A DNA stretch of 64,000 nt from Xanthobacteraceae bacterium (GCA_022844205.1 JALHMF010000006.1:7501-71500), one strand, 5' to 3'. Positions 19,085 through 28,320 are shown, counted from the first letter of the stretch. The notes: generated from the sequence alone by a model not told the origin. Made by a program: numbers and translations.

Positions 19085-19801
19085 ATGCGTTCCGGTAAGG
19101 AAAAACCGGCCAGCGGGTTCAAGGAGCAGCCGCACTATCACGGCCACCGTGAGCGATTGCGTGCGCGCTTTCGAGAGGCAGGGGCGGATGCCCTCGCCGA
19201 TTATGAACTGATGGAACTGGTTCTGTTCCGTGCGGTTCCCCAACGCGACGTGAAGCCGCTCGCGAAACAGCTGATTGAACATTTTGGGTCGTTCGCTGAG
19301 GCCGTTGCTGCTCCGTCCAGCCGGCTGAAGGAAATCGAGGGCGTCGGCGAGGCGATCGTGACCGAGTTGAAAGTGGTGGAAGCGGCGGCGCGGCATCTGG
19401 CCAAGGGCAAGCTCAAGAAAAAGAAACTGCTTTCAACATGGTCATCCGTGCTGGATTATTGCCGCACGTCGATGGCGTTTGCCGACAAGGAACAATTTCG
19501 GATCATCTTCCTCGACAAGCGCAACCAGCTGATCGCCGATGAAGTGCAGCAGACCGGCACCGTCGATCACACGCCGGTGTATCCGCGCGAAGTGGTAAAG
19601 CGGGCGCTGGAGCTTTCGGCGACGGCGATCATCCTCGTCCACAACCATCCCTCGGGCGATCCGACGCCTTCATCGGCGGATATCCAGATGACGAAGCAGA
19701 TTATCGACATCGCGCGGCCGCTTGGCATCGAAGTGCATGACCACATCATTGTGGGCAAGGAAGGCCACTCAAGCCTAAAGGGTCTGCGGCTGATTTCGTA
19801 A
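19085..19801 (+). CDS. radC: RadC family protein (JAB/MPN domain)
   Basis: 238 residues. An N-terminal helix-hairpin-helix part (about 20-105; [10 protein letters not shown]) is followed by the MPN/JAB domain with the metalloprotease-like signature [14 protein letters not shown] (His-x-His...Ser...Asp). Despite its name, a DNA-repair role is doubtful and the biochemical function is open. It follows map closely and ends 12 nt before the convergent Inh-domain gene. Confidence 0.94.
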   Translation: MRSGKEKPASGFKEQPHYHGHRERLRARFREAGADALADYELMELVLFRAVPQRDVKPLAKQLIEHFGSFAEAVAAPSSRLKEIEGVGEAIVTELKVVEAAARHLAKGKLKKKKLLSTWSSVLDYCRTSMAFADKEQFRIIFLDKRNQLIADEVQQTGTVDHTPVYPREVVKRALELSATAIILVHNHPSGDPTPSSADIQMTKQIIDIARPLGIEVHDHIIVGKEGHSSLKGLRLIS

Positions 19802-19813
19802 AGCGCGTGACTT

Positions 19814-20536
19814 TCAGGGTCTGGTCATCACCAGCGGGCGCGGCTTGTCGGGCACCTTGTTCCAGATTCCGTCCTGCCGTTCGAAGCGAAGCGTTTCACC
19901 CTGCGCGGAAAGCAACAACAAATCGCCGCGCTGGATTTTCCAAGCTACCGGTGCGAATCGTTCAATCGATGGATCGCATTTCGGCTGCAGCCTGATCGCG
20001 AACAGTTCCTCACCGGCGACTTCATTGGTGAGCGTGGCGCTGCAGATCGCACCGCCGCCGGGGCGGGAGAAATTCCAGTCGCCAAAGATATCCGCTGCCT
20101 GCACGCGGCTTGCGGGATCGACGAATTGCAGGTTGGCCAGAAAATAAACACCGTCGCCTTCGCGCAGCGCCTCGTACACGCCGCCTACACCTTCGGTGAA
20201 TTCAGCGACGGCGCGTCCGTTTTGCGCGACGAGCAGAATCGCGCCTGCCACACCCGGCTGCCAGCCGCTCACCTCGTTGATGAAGCCGAACATCGAGGCG
20301 CAGGCCTGCCGGTTCATGTTCAGCGCAAAAGAAGCGCCGACCGCGCGGGCGTCGAGTCCGACCTGGCACTTGCGCGTGCCGTCGGCGCTGCTGAGTTCAT
20401 AGTTGACCGCAAGCGCGCGAATGGCTGCCGGATCGGGCTTTCCGGGAGACGGAGTCTGTGCGTGCGCGAACGAAGCAAAGAGCAGGAATGCGAACAACGG
20501 CAGATAGAGTTTTCGCATCACGCGCATCCAGATCAT
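19814..20536 (-). CDS. Secreted protein with two tandem AprI/Inh-like inhibitor domains
   Basis: 240 residues with a signal peptide (LYLPLFAFLLFASFAHA, cut before QTPS). Two regions repeat the pattern of the Inh beta-barrel metalloprotease inhibitor: residues about 45-130 (LSSADGTRKCQVGL, CASMFGFINEVSGW, ILLVAQNGRAVAEF) and about 145-230 (FGDWNFSRPGGGAICSATL, LLLLSAQGETLRFE). Each has the two Cys that normally form a disulfide. The start overlaps the 2-hydroxyacid dehydrogenase stop by 4 bp. No serralysin-type protease is in the window, so its partner is unknown. Confidence 0.72.
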   Translation of the reverse strand: MIWMRVMRKLYLPLFAFLLFASFAHAQTPSPGKPDPAAIRALAVNYELSSADGTRKCQVGLDARAVGASFALNMNRQACASMFGFINEVSGWQPGVAGAILLVAQNGRAVAEFTEGVGGVYEALREGDGVYFLANLQFVDPASRVQAADIFGDWNFSRPGGGAICSATLTNEVAGEELFAIRLQPKCDPSIERFAPVAWKIQRGDLLLLSAQGETLRFERQDGIWNKVPDKPRPLVMTRP

Positions 20537-21513
20537 TTCCGTTTCGGCGGATAGGGCGTTTCAGGCACGGGCGTAAGAGGAGGTTTGCCCGATGCCCATG
20601 CCAGAAGATTGTCGACCACGAGTTGTCCCATCGCCCTGCGCGTGAAGACCGATGCGGAAGCGACATGCGGCAGGAGCACGACATTTTCCATCTCGATTAG
20701 TTCCTTTGGCACGTGCGGCTCGTCGGCAAATACGTCGAGGCCCGCCGCCATAATTTTTTTGGAAAGAAGCGCCTCGACCAGGGCCGGCTCATCGACCACC
20801 GTTCCGCGCGCGACATTGATGAAGATGCCTTTCGGGCCCAGTGCTTCGAGTACCTTCGCGTCTACCATGTTCTTGGTGGCAGCTCCGCCGGGAATGATCG
20901 CAATCAGAATATCCACGTCGCGTGCCATCGCCGTAAGGTCGGGATAATATTTGTAGCTCACGCCCGCGGCCGGATTGCGGCTATGATAGACGATCGGCAT
21001 GCCGAAGGCTTCGATGCGCTTTGCGATTGCCTTACCGATGCGGCCCATGCCGATGATGCCGACGGTGCGATCGCGCAGCGAAGCCGGCGTCAGCGGATAG
21101 GGTTTCTGCAGCCACTTGCCTTCGCGCAGGTAGCGCTCGGATTGCGGTAGTTCACGAACCGTCATCAGCATCAATCCGAGCGTCGTGTCGGCGACTTCCT
21201 CGTTCAGCACGTCGGGCGTGTTAGTGACAATGATGCCGTTCTCGCCGGCGTATTTCACATCGACCGTGTCGTAGCCGACGCCAAAGTTCGAGACGATCTC
21301 CAGCTTCGGCATTTTTTTCATCATCTCGGCGTTCACCGGTGCCTGGCCGCCGGTGGTCGCCGCGCGGATTTTGGGACCCATACTATCGAGGAACGCCGTC
21401 TTGTCGGCGGCCTTCGCGAAATGATGGACGTTGAACGTCGTGCTCAGCCTCTCCTCGATCATCGGCATCATCGGGCCGGCCATTAGCAAATCGATTTTTT
21501 CTGATGCCATCAT
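20533..21513 (-). CDS. D-isomer-specific 2-hydroxyacid dehydrogenase
   Basis: 326 residues. The NAD(P)-binding motif GIIGMGRIGKAIAKR is near residue 153, and the catalytic triad is visible: Arg in NVARGTVVDE, Glu in DVFADEPHVP, His in LLPHVASAS. The SNFGVGYDTVD region is the usual substrate-domain loop. Glyoxylate/hydroxypyruvate or 2-ketogluconate reductase activity is likely, reducing a 2-oxo acid in the cytoplasm; the exact substrate cannot be told. It is the first gene of a two-gene unit with the Inh-domain protein. Confidence 0.92.
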   Translation of the reverse strand: MMASEKIDLLMAGPMMPMIEERLSTTFNVHHFAKAADKTAFLDSMGPKIRAATTGGQAPVNAEMMKKMPKLEIVSNFGVGYDTVDVKYAGENGIIVTNTPDVLNEEVADTTLGLMLMTVRELPQSERYLREGKWLQKPYPLTPASLRDRTVGIIGMGRIGKAIAKRIEAFGMPIVYHSRNPAAGVSYKYYPDLTAMARDVDILIAIIPGGAATKNMVDAKVLEALGPKGIFINVARGTVVDEPALVEALLSKKIMAAGLDVFADEPHVPKELIEMENVVLLPHVASASVFTRRAMGQLVVDNLLAWASGKPPLTPVPETPYPPKRK

Positions 21514-21661
21514 TCAATCCTGCAAAGTCAGCGGCATAAAATTCCAGTTACGCAATCTATCGAAATGGACCATGCCATTTCAACCGTGACGATAGGTATC
21601 CGCGCAGAATCTTGACCCTTGAGTACGCCTCGGGCAGCAAAGCGGTGGCGGAGAACCATGC

Positions 21662-22294
21662 GTGAAACCAAGAACACCGGCGCCACCCAATCTAAGCAGG
21701 GTGCAAAATATCCGTAAGGTGGCCCTGCTGCTGTGCCTTGTGGCCGGTATCGGGGTTATCAGCGTGGCGCACTCAGCGTGGGAAAGCGGTTCGCTTGCTC
21801 ATGAGTGGATCGAGTGGTTCGGGGTTGCACTGATCGTTTTCTGCATCATCGGCCGCACCTGGTCGACGCTCTATATCGGCGGAAAGAAGACACGCGAACT
21901 CGTGCAACACGGGCCCTATTCGATGAGCCGCAATCCGCTTTATCTGTTCACCTTCCTGGGGGCGGCTGGCATGGGCGCGCAGCTGGGTAGCCTGACGCTC
22001 GCCCTGGTCACGGCGTTCATTGCCTGGGCGGTCTTTTCCATCGTTGTGATGAAGGAAGAACAGGCGCTGCGGGCAAAATTCGGAAAGCCCTATCGCACGT
22101 ATCTTCAGCGCGTGCCGCGCTTCTTTCCGAAGTTCAGTCTGTTTCGCGATCTGGAAACGGTGGAAGTCCGGCCGAAGCTTGTCCGGCGGACTTTTGTCGA
22201 TGCCTGCATCTTTCTGCTTTCGATGCCGGTAGCGGAAAGCTTCGAGTATCTGCAAGACCACGGAATTCTGCCGATCCTGTATCGCCTCCCTTGA
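21662..22294 (+). CDS. Isoprenylcysteine carboxyl methyltransferase-like membrane protein
   Basis: 210 residues, starting with GTG. Four to five hydrophobic segments and the family core GPYSMSRNPLYLFTFLG (about 81-97) with EEQALRAKFGKPYRTYLQRV (about 136-155) place it in the ICMT/phospholipid methyltransferase group of membrane SAM enzymes. Bacterial members methylate lipids or unknown small substrates. An ATG 4 nt upstream is in another frame and gives an 18-codon ORF only. It is convergent with the E2 gene. Confidence 0.85.
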   Translation: MKPRTPAPPNLSRVQNIRKVALLLCLVAGIGVISVAHSAWESGSLAHEWIEWFGVALIVFCIIGRTWSTLYIGGKKTRELVQHGPYSMSRNPLYLFTFLGAAGMGAQLGSLTLALVTAFIAWAVFSIVVMKEEQALRAKFGKPYRTYLQRVPRFFPKFSLFRDLETVEVRPKLVRRTFVDACIFLLSMPVAESFEYLQDHGILPILYRLP

Positions 22295-22300
22295 ACGAAA

Positions 22301-23611
22301 TCAGACCAGCGCCGTCACCGGGTTTTCAATGAAATTCTTGAACGCGCCGAGCAATTCGGCGCCGAGTGCCCCGTCCACGACACGATGATCGCAGGAAAGT
22401 GTTGCGGTCATCATGTTCGCAAAACCGATCCCGCCGCCAGCAAGTTCGGTTGCCTGACGGCGTGTGGCGCCGATTGCGAGTATCGTTGCGTGCGGCGGAT
22501 TGATGATCGCCGCGAATTCCTTCACGCCATACATGCCGAGATTGGAAATGGAACTGGCCCCGCCCTGATATTCGGCGGGCTTCAGCTTTCTTGCTTTCGC
22601 GCGGGCGGCGAGATCGCGCATCTCTTCCGAGATGGCGCGGACGGTTTTTGCTTCGGCATTGCGGATCACAGGGGTGATCAGGCCGCCATCGACCGCGACC
22701 GCAACGGCGATATCGGATTGCTTGAAGCGCAGGATTTTATCTTCTGCGAAAACCGCATTCGCGGCGGGCACGCTTTGCAGCGCCCATGCCCATGCCTTGA
22801 TGATGAAGTCATTGATGGAAAGTTTGAAAGCGGGGTTGCCGTCCTTGCCGCGCGGCACGGACGCGTTGGCGTCCTCGCGCAGCTTGAGCAGCGCATCTAC
22901 ATTGATGTCCATGCTCAGATAGAAATGCGGGATGGTCTGCTTTGCCTGCACGAGCCGCGTCGCAATGGTCTTGCGCATTCCATCCAGCGGAACTTCTTCG
23001 TGGGGAATGTTCGCGTAGAGCGCCTTGATTTCCGCGCTGGATGGCCCGGCCGCGATTGCGGACGTTGTTCTCGAACCGCCGGACGGCACATCGCGCGCGA
23101 CAATTCTTCCGTGCGGCCCGCTGCCTTGAACGCGCGAAAGATCGATGCCGGTTTGCTGTGCAAGACGGCGCGCGAGCGGCGTGGTCTGGCGGCCGCCGAC
23201 CGTGGCGGGGCCGAAATTGCCTTCCGGCGTGCGAACCTCGAAGAAGGGGTCGAGTGTTACGGGCGCTGACTTCTGCGCGATGCGGGGAGCGGCGGAGGGC
23301 GGAGCTACGGGTGGGATTTTTGCCGAAGCGGAAGCAGGCGCAGAGGATTTCGTGGATGGTGCCGCAGCGCTACCGCTTCCAGAAATCACCGCTACCACGG
23401 CGCCAACCGGCGCCACTTCACCGGCCTTCACGCGTATTTCGGAAAGCGTACCCGCGCTCGTGGATGGCACTTCCATCGAAACCTTGTCGGTCTCGATCTC
23501 AAACAGGTTCTCGCCCGGCTTGATCCTGTCACCCGCCTGCTTGAACCATTTGGTGATCTTGCCCTCGGCGACGGTTTCGCCGAGCTGCGGCATCAGAATT
23601 TCCATGAGCAT
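22301..23611 (-). CDS. Dihydrolipoamide acyltransferase (E2) of a 2-oxoacid dehydrogenase
   Basis: I start at 23611 (436 residues, MLMEILMPQLGE); 23605 is equally possible. Layout: one lipoyl domain (about 3-76, lipoylated Lys in EIETDKVSME), a low-complexity Ala/Ser/Pro linker, a peripheral subunit-binding domain (TPLARRLAQQTGIDLSRVQGSG), and the catalytic domain ending with the active-site His in LSCDHRVVDGALGAE. It transfers the acyl group made by E1 to CoA. E1-beta and E1-alpha lie upstream on the same strand, separated by a succinate-semialdehyde dehydrogenase gene. Acetoin-, branched-chain- and pyruvate-type complexes are all possible. No E3 gene is present here. Confidence 0.9.
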   Translation of the reverse strand: MLMEILMPQLGETVAEGKITKWFKQAGDRIKPGENLFEIETDKVSMEVPSTSAGTLSEIRVKAGEVAPVGAVVAVISGSGSAAAPSTKSSAPASASAKIPPVAPPSAAPRIAQKSAPVTLDPFFEVRTPEGNFGPATVGGRQTTPLARRLAQQTGIDLSRVQGSGPHGRIVARDVPSGGSRTTSAIAAGPSSAEIKALYANIPHEEVPLDGMRKTIATRLVQAKQTIPHFYLSMDINVDALLKLREDANASVPRGKDGNPAFKLSINDFIIKAWAWALQSVPAANAVFAEDKILRFKQSDIAVAVAVDGGLITPVIRNAEAKTVRAISEEMRDLAARAKARKLKPAEYQGGASSISNLGMYGVKEFAAIINPPHATILAIGATRRQATELAGGGIGFANMMTATLSCDHRVVDGALGAELLGAFKNFIENPVTALV

Positions 23612-23626
23612 CTCTGTAAGAAAATT

Positions 23627-23694
23627 GTCATGCCCCGCGAAGGCGGGGCATTCAGTAGCCCCGGTGTTTACCGATCGCCCGGTCGAGCCGGGCG
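23627..23694. repeat. Palindromic intergenic repeat, family A
   Basis: A stem TGCCCCGC - GAAG - GCGGGGCA (23631-23650) is followed by CAGTA and a second hairpin CGCCCGG - TCGAG - CCGGGCG (23676-23694). The same first hairpin recurs at 44817-44836 and 61146-61165. It lies just before the E2 gene and explains the false N-terminal extension of that reading frame. Confidence 0.7.
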
Positions 23695-23709
23695 AAGGCA
23701 AGTTGAAAC

Positions 23710-25161
23710 TCACCAGTTTGTCGAAATGTACTGCGTCTCCATGAACTCCATCAAACCTTCATGCCCTCCTTCGCGGCCGACGCCGGACTGTTTCGTGCCG
23801 CCGAATGGAGCGGCGGGATCCGAAACAATTCCCCGATTCAATCCGATCATGCCGAAGTCGAGTTTTTCCGAGACGCGCAGACCGCGTTTCATGTCGCCGG
23901 TGTAGAGATAGGCGACAAGGCCGTATTCGGTATCGTTCGCGCGCTTGATCACCTCTTCCTCGCTCTTGAAGGTCTGGATCGATGCGACGGGACCAAAAAT
24001 TTCCTCATTCAGCATGGCGGCGCTGTCGGGCACGTTGGTCAGCACGGTGGCGGGATAAAAATAACCGGGGCCGTCCGGCTTCTTGCCGCCGGTCAGAACC
24101 TTCGCGCCTTTTTTCACAGCGTCGTCGACAAGTTCGATCACCTTGTCGCGGCCTTCCGCATTCACGAGCGGTCCGAGCGCGACACCCTCATCGAGGCCGT
24201 TGCCCATTTTCAGCCCGCCCATCCTGGCGGTGAGTTTTTTGGCAAAGTCATCGTGCACATTCTCATGCACGTAGAAACGATTGGCTGCGGTGCAGGCCTC
24301 GCCCATGTTGCGCATTTTCGCGATCATCGCACCTTCGATCGCGGCGTCGATGTCGGCGTCCTCGAACACGATGAAGGGCGCGTTGCCGCCAAGCTCCATC
24401 GCGGTCTTCAGCACATTGTCGGCGGCGCCATGCAGCAGCTTGCGGCCGACTTCCGTGGATCCCGTGAACGACACCACGCGCGTGCGCGGATCGTGCAGCA
24501 TCGCGTCCACGACCTTGCCCGAGCGGCGCGAGGGAATGACGTTCACGACACCCGCGGGCACGCCTGCTTCTTCCAGGATCGGCATCAGCGCCAGCATGGT
24601 GAGGGGCGTTTCGGATGCAGGTTTCAGGACCACCGGGCAGCCTGCGGCGAGGGCAGGGCCGATCTTGCGGGTCGCCATCGCAGCGGGAAAATTCCACGGC
24701 GTCACGAGGATGGCAACACCCGCCGGCTTGTGATGCACGAGGATGCGCGCACCGGAGGAAGGCGCCATGCGCATGTCGCCGTAATTGCGGACACCTTCCT
24801 CGGCGAACCAGCGGAAGAATTCGGCGGCGTAAGCGACTTCGCTGCGGGAATCCGCTAACGCCTTGCCGTTCTCGATGGTGATGAGCTTCGCGAGACGCTC
24901 GGCGTCGCGCATGATCAGTTCATAAGCCTTGCGGAGAATTTCGCCGCGTTCGCGCGGCTTCCTTGCGGCCCAGCCTTCGAACGCGCCTTGTGCCGCGTCG
25001 ATGGCGGCCTTGGCGTCCTCAACGCTCGCGCTCGCCACAGAGGCAATCGTGCGCTCGGTCGCGGGATCGGTCACATCGAAGCGCTCGCCGTCGGAGGATT
25101 TTCTCCATTTGCCGCCGATCCAGAGATCGGTGGGAACATTCGCGAGAAGATTGTCGTACAT
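23710..25161 (-). CDS. gabD: NAD(P)-dependent succinate-semialdehyde dehydrogenase
   Basis: 483 residues. Aldehyde dehydrogenase signatures: TPWNFPAAMATRKIGPALAAG, the cofactor loop SFTGSTEVGRKL, catalytic Glu in MELGGNAPFIVF and catalytic Cys in NMGEACTAANRFYV. The C-terminal GLNRGIVSDPAAPFGGTKQSG is the form typical of succinate-semialdehyde dehydrogenases. It oxidises succinate semialdehyde to succinate, linking 4-aminobutyrate or related breakdown to the TCA cycle. It sits between E1-beta and E2 genes of a 2-oxoacid dehydrogenase, with palindromic repeats on both sides. Confidence 0.93.
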   Translation of the reverse strand: MYDNLLANVPTDLWIGGKWRKSSDGERFDVTDPATERTIASVASASVEDAKAAIDAAQGAFEGWAARKPRERGEILRKAYELIMRDAERLAKLITIENGKALADSRSEVAYAAEFFRWFAEEGVRNYGDMRMAPSSGARILVHHKPAGVAILVTPWNFPAAMATRKIGPALAAGCPVVLKPASETPLTMLALMPILEEAGVPAGVVNVIPSRRSGKVVDAMLHDPRTRVVSFTGSTEVGRKLLHGAADNVLKTAMELGGNAPFIVFEDADIDAAIEGAMIAKMRNMGEACTAANRFYVHENVHDDFAKKLTARMGGLKMGNGLDEGVALGPLVNAEGRDKVIELVDDAVKKGAKVLTGGKKPDGPGYFYPATVLTNVPDSAAMLNEEIFGPVASIQTFKSEEEVIKRANDTEYGLVAYLYTGDMKRGLRVSEKLDFGMIGLNRGIVSDPAAPFGGTKQSGVGREGGHEGLMEFMETQYISTNW

Positions 25162-25172
25162 GTTTATTCTCC

Positions 25173-25275
25173 GTCATTCCGGGACGGCACGATGTGCCGG
25201 ACCCGGAATCCAGGTGCAAGCACTGAAATGGTTTCTGGATTCCGGGTTCGCAGCTTCGCTGCGTCCCGGAATGAC
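25173..25275. repeat. Palindromic intergenic repeat, family B (complete)
   Basis: The 103-nt element has perfect 12-bp terminal inverted repeats (GTCATTCCGGGA and TCCCGGAATGAC). Inside are two more inverted arms, ACCCGGAATCCAG and CTGGATTCCGGGT, and short GC hairpins at each end. It lies between the E1-beta and succinate-semialdehyde dehydrogenase genes. Confidence 0.8.
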
Positions 25276-25301
25276 AGAAACGAATCCAGCGTGATCATTG
25301 T

Positions 25302-26282
25302 TCAAGCTCCGAGCGAGCGCTTCACGCGGTCGGCTATCCTGTCGACTGTGGGGAGTGCGATGTCCTCGAGAATGTCGGCGGCGGGCAGCGGAATGTGCGG
25401 GGTTGTAATGCGCACCGGCGGACCGTCGAGATCGTAGAAGCCTTCGTCGGCCGCGATGGACACGATCTCGGCACCCCAGCCGCAGAGCCGGGGATTTTCC
25501 TCAACGGTAAAGAGACGATGCGTACGCGCGAGCGATCCCAAAATGGTTTGGGTATCGAGCGGCACCAGCGAGCGTACGTCGATTACTTCGCAGTCAATAT
25601 GGTGCTCGGCTTTCAGTTTCTCCGCGGCCGCAAGCGCACGCGGCACCATCAGCGCTAGCGCAAGAATGGTCGCATCCTTGCCGGGCCGCACGATGCTCGC
25701 CGTGCCAAGCGTGTCGACGATCTCACCGTCCGGCACTTCGCCCTTCGTTGCGTACAGCGACTTATGCTCGAGGAAGATCACCGGGTCGGGATCGCGCACG
25801 GCGGCGGCGAGCAGGCCTATGACGTCGCGCGGGTTCGAGGGGGCGACCACTTTCAAGCCCGGTATCATCATGCACCAGTTTTCGACACTCTGGCTGTGCT
25901 GCGCGCCGAAGCGGGAGCCGGCGCCGTTGCCGGTGCGGACGACGAGCGGGCATTTGGTTTGTCCGTTCGACATGTAGCGGCTTTTCGGAAATTCGTTCGC
26001 GATATAGTCAAAGCAGACCGCGAAGAAGTCAGAAAACATGATTTCTGCGATGGGTTTCAAACCAGTCATCGCCGCACCCATTGCAGCACCGAGAATGGCC
26101 TGTTCGGAAATCGGCGTGTCACGAACTCTCAGCGGCCCGAATTGTTCAAGCAGGCCGACGGTCGCCTTGAACACGCCGCCGGCTTTCGCCACATCCTCGC
26201 CCAGAAACACAACATCCGGGTCCCGCGCCATTTCCTGCGCGATCCCGCGCGCCACGGCATCGCGGTAGGTCAGTTCCGCCAT
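25302..26282 (-). CDS. 2-oxoacid dehydrogenase E1 component, beta subunit
   Basis: 326 residues from the ATG at 26282, which begins MAELTYRDAVARGIAQEM as these subunits do. Characteristic motifs are FLGEDVAKAGGVFKAT, DTPISEQAILGAAMGAA, and EVIDVRSLVPLDTQTI in the C-terminal transketolase-like domain. With the alpha subunit it decarboxylates a 2-oxo acid using thiamine diphosphate. The start lies 13 nt inside the end of the E1-alpha gene, showing translational coupling. Confidence 0.93.
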   Translation of the reverse strand: MAELTYRDAVARGIAQEMARDPDVVFLGEDVAKAGGVFKATVGLLEQFGPLRVRDTPISEQAILGAAMGAAMTGLKPIAEIMFSDFFAVCFDYIANEFPKSRYMSNGQTKCPLVVRTGNGAGSRFGAQHSQSVENWCMMIPGLKVVAPSNPRDVIGLLAAAVRDPDPVIFLEHKSLYATKGEVPDGEIVDTLGTASIVRPGKDATILALALMVPRALAAAEKLKAEHHIDCEVIDVRSLVPLDTQTILGSLARTHRLFTVEENPRLCGWGAEIVSIAADEGFYDLDGPPVRITTPHIPLPAADILEDIALPTVDRIADRVKRSLGA

Positions 26283-27283
26283 GCCCAGCCTCCGTCCGCG
26301 TAAACGTCCGTCGTCAGAAGTTCGAGCGGCGGCATGGGCGCGGCTTTGCACTTCTCCGTCGCATCATCGAGCACCCGCATTACATCGGCGCCGATTTTCT
26401 CGATCACCTTTTCTTCGATGCCGAACTGCTTGAGCCGTTCGCGATAGATTTTCACCGGATCGCGCTTTAGCCATTTGTCGAGTTCGCCCTCAGGGCGATA
26501 TTTCGCCGGGTCCGCACGCGAGTGACCGCTGTAGCGGTAGGTCATGCATTCGATCAGCGAAGGGCCGCCGCCCGCGCGTGCCTTTTCATAGGCCTTCATC
26601 GCCGCGCGATAGACTTCATCGGCGTCCTGGCCATCGATCACAATCGCTTCCAGTCCGTAGGCGGAAGCGCGGCCGGCAGCGGGATGCTCGACGGCGGTGA
26701 CTTCACCGATCGGCGTGTATTCCATGTAGAGGTTGTTTTCGCAGACGAACACGACCGGCAGTTTCCAGACAGCAGCGAAATTCAGCGCCTCGTGGAACGC
26801 ACCGATATTCGTCGTGCCGTCGCCGAAGAAGCAGACGGATACATCCGAGTGTCCCTTGTATTGCGCGCGCCAGGCTGCACCGCAGGCAATCGGCAGATGC
26901 GCGCCGATGATGGCGTAGGAGCCCATTACGCCATGTTCTTCGGAGGTGAGGTGCATCGAGCCGCCCTTGCCCCGCATCAGGCCGTTGTCGCGCTGCATCA
27001 GTTCGCCGAGTACCTTCTCCACCGGTACGCCGCGCGCCAGCGTATGCGCATGGCCGCGATAGGTGCAGAACGACAGATCGCCCGGCTGCATCGCGCAGGC
27101 GAAGCCCACCGCGACCGCTTCCTGGCCAAGCGAAAGGTGGCTCGTGCCCTTGACGAGATTTTGCAAAAACAGGTCGAACGCGCGCTGTTCGGCTTCGCGG
27201 ATTTCCACCAGCATTCGGTACATGCGAAGCCGGACATCCTCGCCGATATCGTCGTTCGGCGCGCGGGCAGGTTTCCTCGCCAT
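26270..27283 (-). CDS. 2-oxoacid dehydrogenase E1 component, alpha subunit
   Basis: 337 residues. The thiamine-diphosphate binding motif is clear: GDGTTNIGAFHEALNFA followed by ENNLYMEYTP (about residues 170-205), and the phosphorylation-loop-like region YRYSGHSRADP is present. The N-terminal YRGHAHTLARG and MRGKGGSMHL segments match pyruvate/acetoin dehydrogenase alpha chains. It forms the E1 heterotetramer with the overlapping beta gene. It is first of the set E1-alpha, E1-beta, semialdehyde dehydrogenase, E2. Confidence 0.93.
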   Translation of the reverse strand: MARKPARAPNDDIGEDVRLRMYRMLVEIREAEQRAFDLFLQNLVKGTSHLSLGQEAVAVGFACAMQPGDLSFCTYRGHAHTLARGVPVEKVLGELMQRDNGLMRGKGGSMHLTSEEHGVMGSYAIIGAHLPIACGAAWRAQYKGHSDVSVCFFGDGTTNIGAFHEALNFAAVWKLPVVFVCENNLYMEYTPIGEVTAVEHPAAGRASAYGLEAIVIDGQDADEVYRAAMKAYEKARAGGGPSLIECMTYRYSGHSRADPAKYRPEGELDKWLKRDPVKIYRERLKQFGIEEKVIEKIGADVMRVLDDATEKCKAAPMPPLELLTTDVYADGGWAWRN

Positions 27284-27373
27284 TACTCAACCTCTGTCGG
27301 ATTGATGGGCCTTGCGGCCTTGAATGAGGAGTGAAACTAGCCCTTCCGGCGCGCAATAGGCAACGCTGGAACG

Positions 27374-28318
27374 TTATTCTCCGGTCTGTGCCTTGAGCGC
27401 GGCGTCGGCCTTTTTCGCCCGTTCGCGGTAGAGCAAATAGAGGCCGGAGGAGATGATGATCGCGGCACCCGCGAGCGTGAACGAATTGGGCACGTCCCCA
27501 AACGCAAGAAAGCCGCCGGCCGCATACCAGATGATCTGCGTGTAGATGAAGGGCGCCAGAATCGCCGCCGGCGCATAGCGATGCGCGATGATTAAAAGCA
27601 TATGTCCGATCAACCCGAACGCGCCGACCATCACCATCCCGAAAATGATCCAAGGATCGCCGGGCATAGTCCATACGAACGGAAGCGGGACGGTCGCTGC
27701 GACAAAGCCAACCAGTGACGAATAGAATAGCGTCGTCGCGGTGGAGTCGACGCTCGCAAGCATCCGGGTGGTGATGTTGTAGAGCGCATAGGCGATGCAG
27801 CTCAGGATCGATAGCGCCGCCGCCGGATGGATGCCGCCCGCACCCGGGCGCGCGATCACGATCACGCCGAGGAAGCCCACGATGATCGCGAGCCAGCGAC
27901 GCCAGCCGATCCATTCGCCGAGCAGAGGCCCGGCGAAGATCGCGATCACGAACGGCGTCATGAAGGCGATCACCGATGCCTGATCGAGTTGCAGATATTT
28001 CAGCGCGAAGAAATTAAAGACGGTGGACGCGAACAGAAGGGCCGACCGCGTCATCTGCAGCCATGGGCGCGTTGTCTTCAGTAGGCCCTTGATCGTCCAC
28101 GGATTGATGAAAATCAGCGACAGGGAAAAGTGCCCGGCATAGCGCGCCCACACGACTTCCAGCGTGTGCAGATGCTGCGATAGCAGTTTCGCGATGGTGT
28201 CGAGACAGGCGAAGCAGACGAGGGCCGCGCATATCAGGCCGATGCCGATCAGCCGCGCGCGTGGATCGTTCGCCGCCGGGAGCGTGTCCGGTGGCGCGGA
28301 AAGAATTTTCATCAGCAT
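27374..28318 (-). CDS. EamA/DMT-family transporter
   Basis: 314 residues with ten hydrophobic segments in two EamA repeats (first repeat about 21-150, second about 165-300; FALKYLQLDQASVIAFMTPF is a typical repeat-1 end). It probably exports or imports a small metabolite. It starts 2 nt after the stop of an ABC permease gene, so it is co-transcribed with the ATPase and permease of an NMT1/THI5-type importer. The ATG two codons in (28312) is an alternative start. The C-terminus is basic and cytoplasmic. Confidence 0.87.
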   Translation of the reverse strand: MLMKILSAPPDTLPAANDPRARLIGIGLICAALVCFACLDTIAKLLSQHLHTLEVVWARYAGHFSLSLIFINPWTIKGLLKTTRPWLQMTRSALLFASTVFNFFALKYLQLDQASVIAFMTPFVIAIFAGPLLGEWIGWRRWLAIIVGFLGVIVIARPGAGGIHPAAALSILSCIAYALYNITTRMLASVDSTATTLFYSSLVGFVAATVPLPFVWTMPGDPWIIFGMVMVGAFGLIGHMLLIIAHRYAPAAILAPFIYTQIIWYAAGGFLAFGDVPNSFTLAGAAIIISSGLYLLYRERAKKADAALKAQTGE

Positions 28319-28320
28319 TC

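Noticed and set aside
21658-21714. 18-codon leader ORF before the ICMT-like gene
   Set aside because: It only overlaps the GTG start by chance in another frame; no sign of coupling or conserved features.
23612-23713. N-terminal extension of the E2 protein
   Set aside because: The 34 residues come from translation of the palindromic repeat; the lipoyl domain begins right after 23611.
26703-27914. 403-codon minus-strand frame
   Set aside because: It overlaps E1-alpha and the DMT transporter in another frame; no motif and poor composition.
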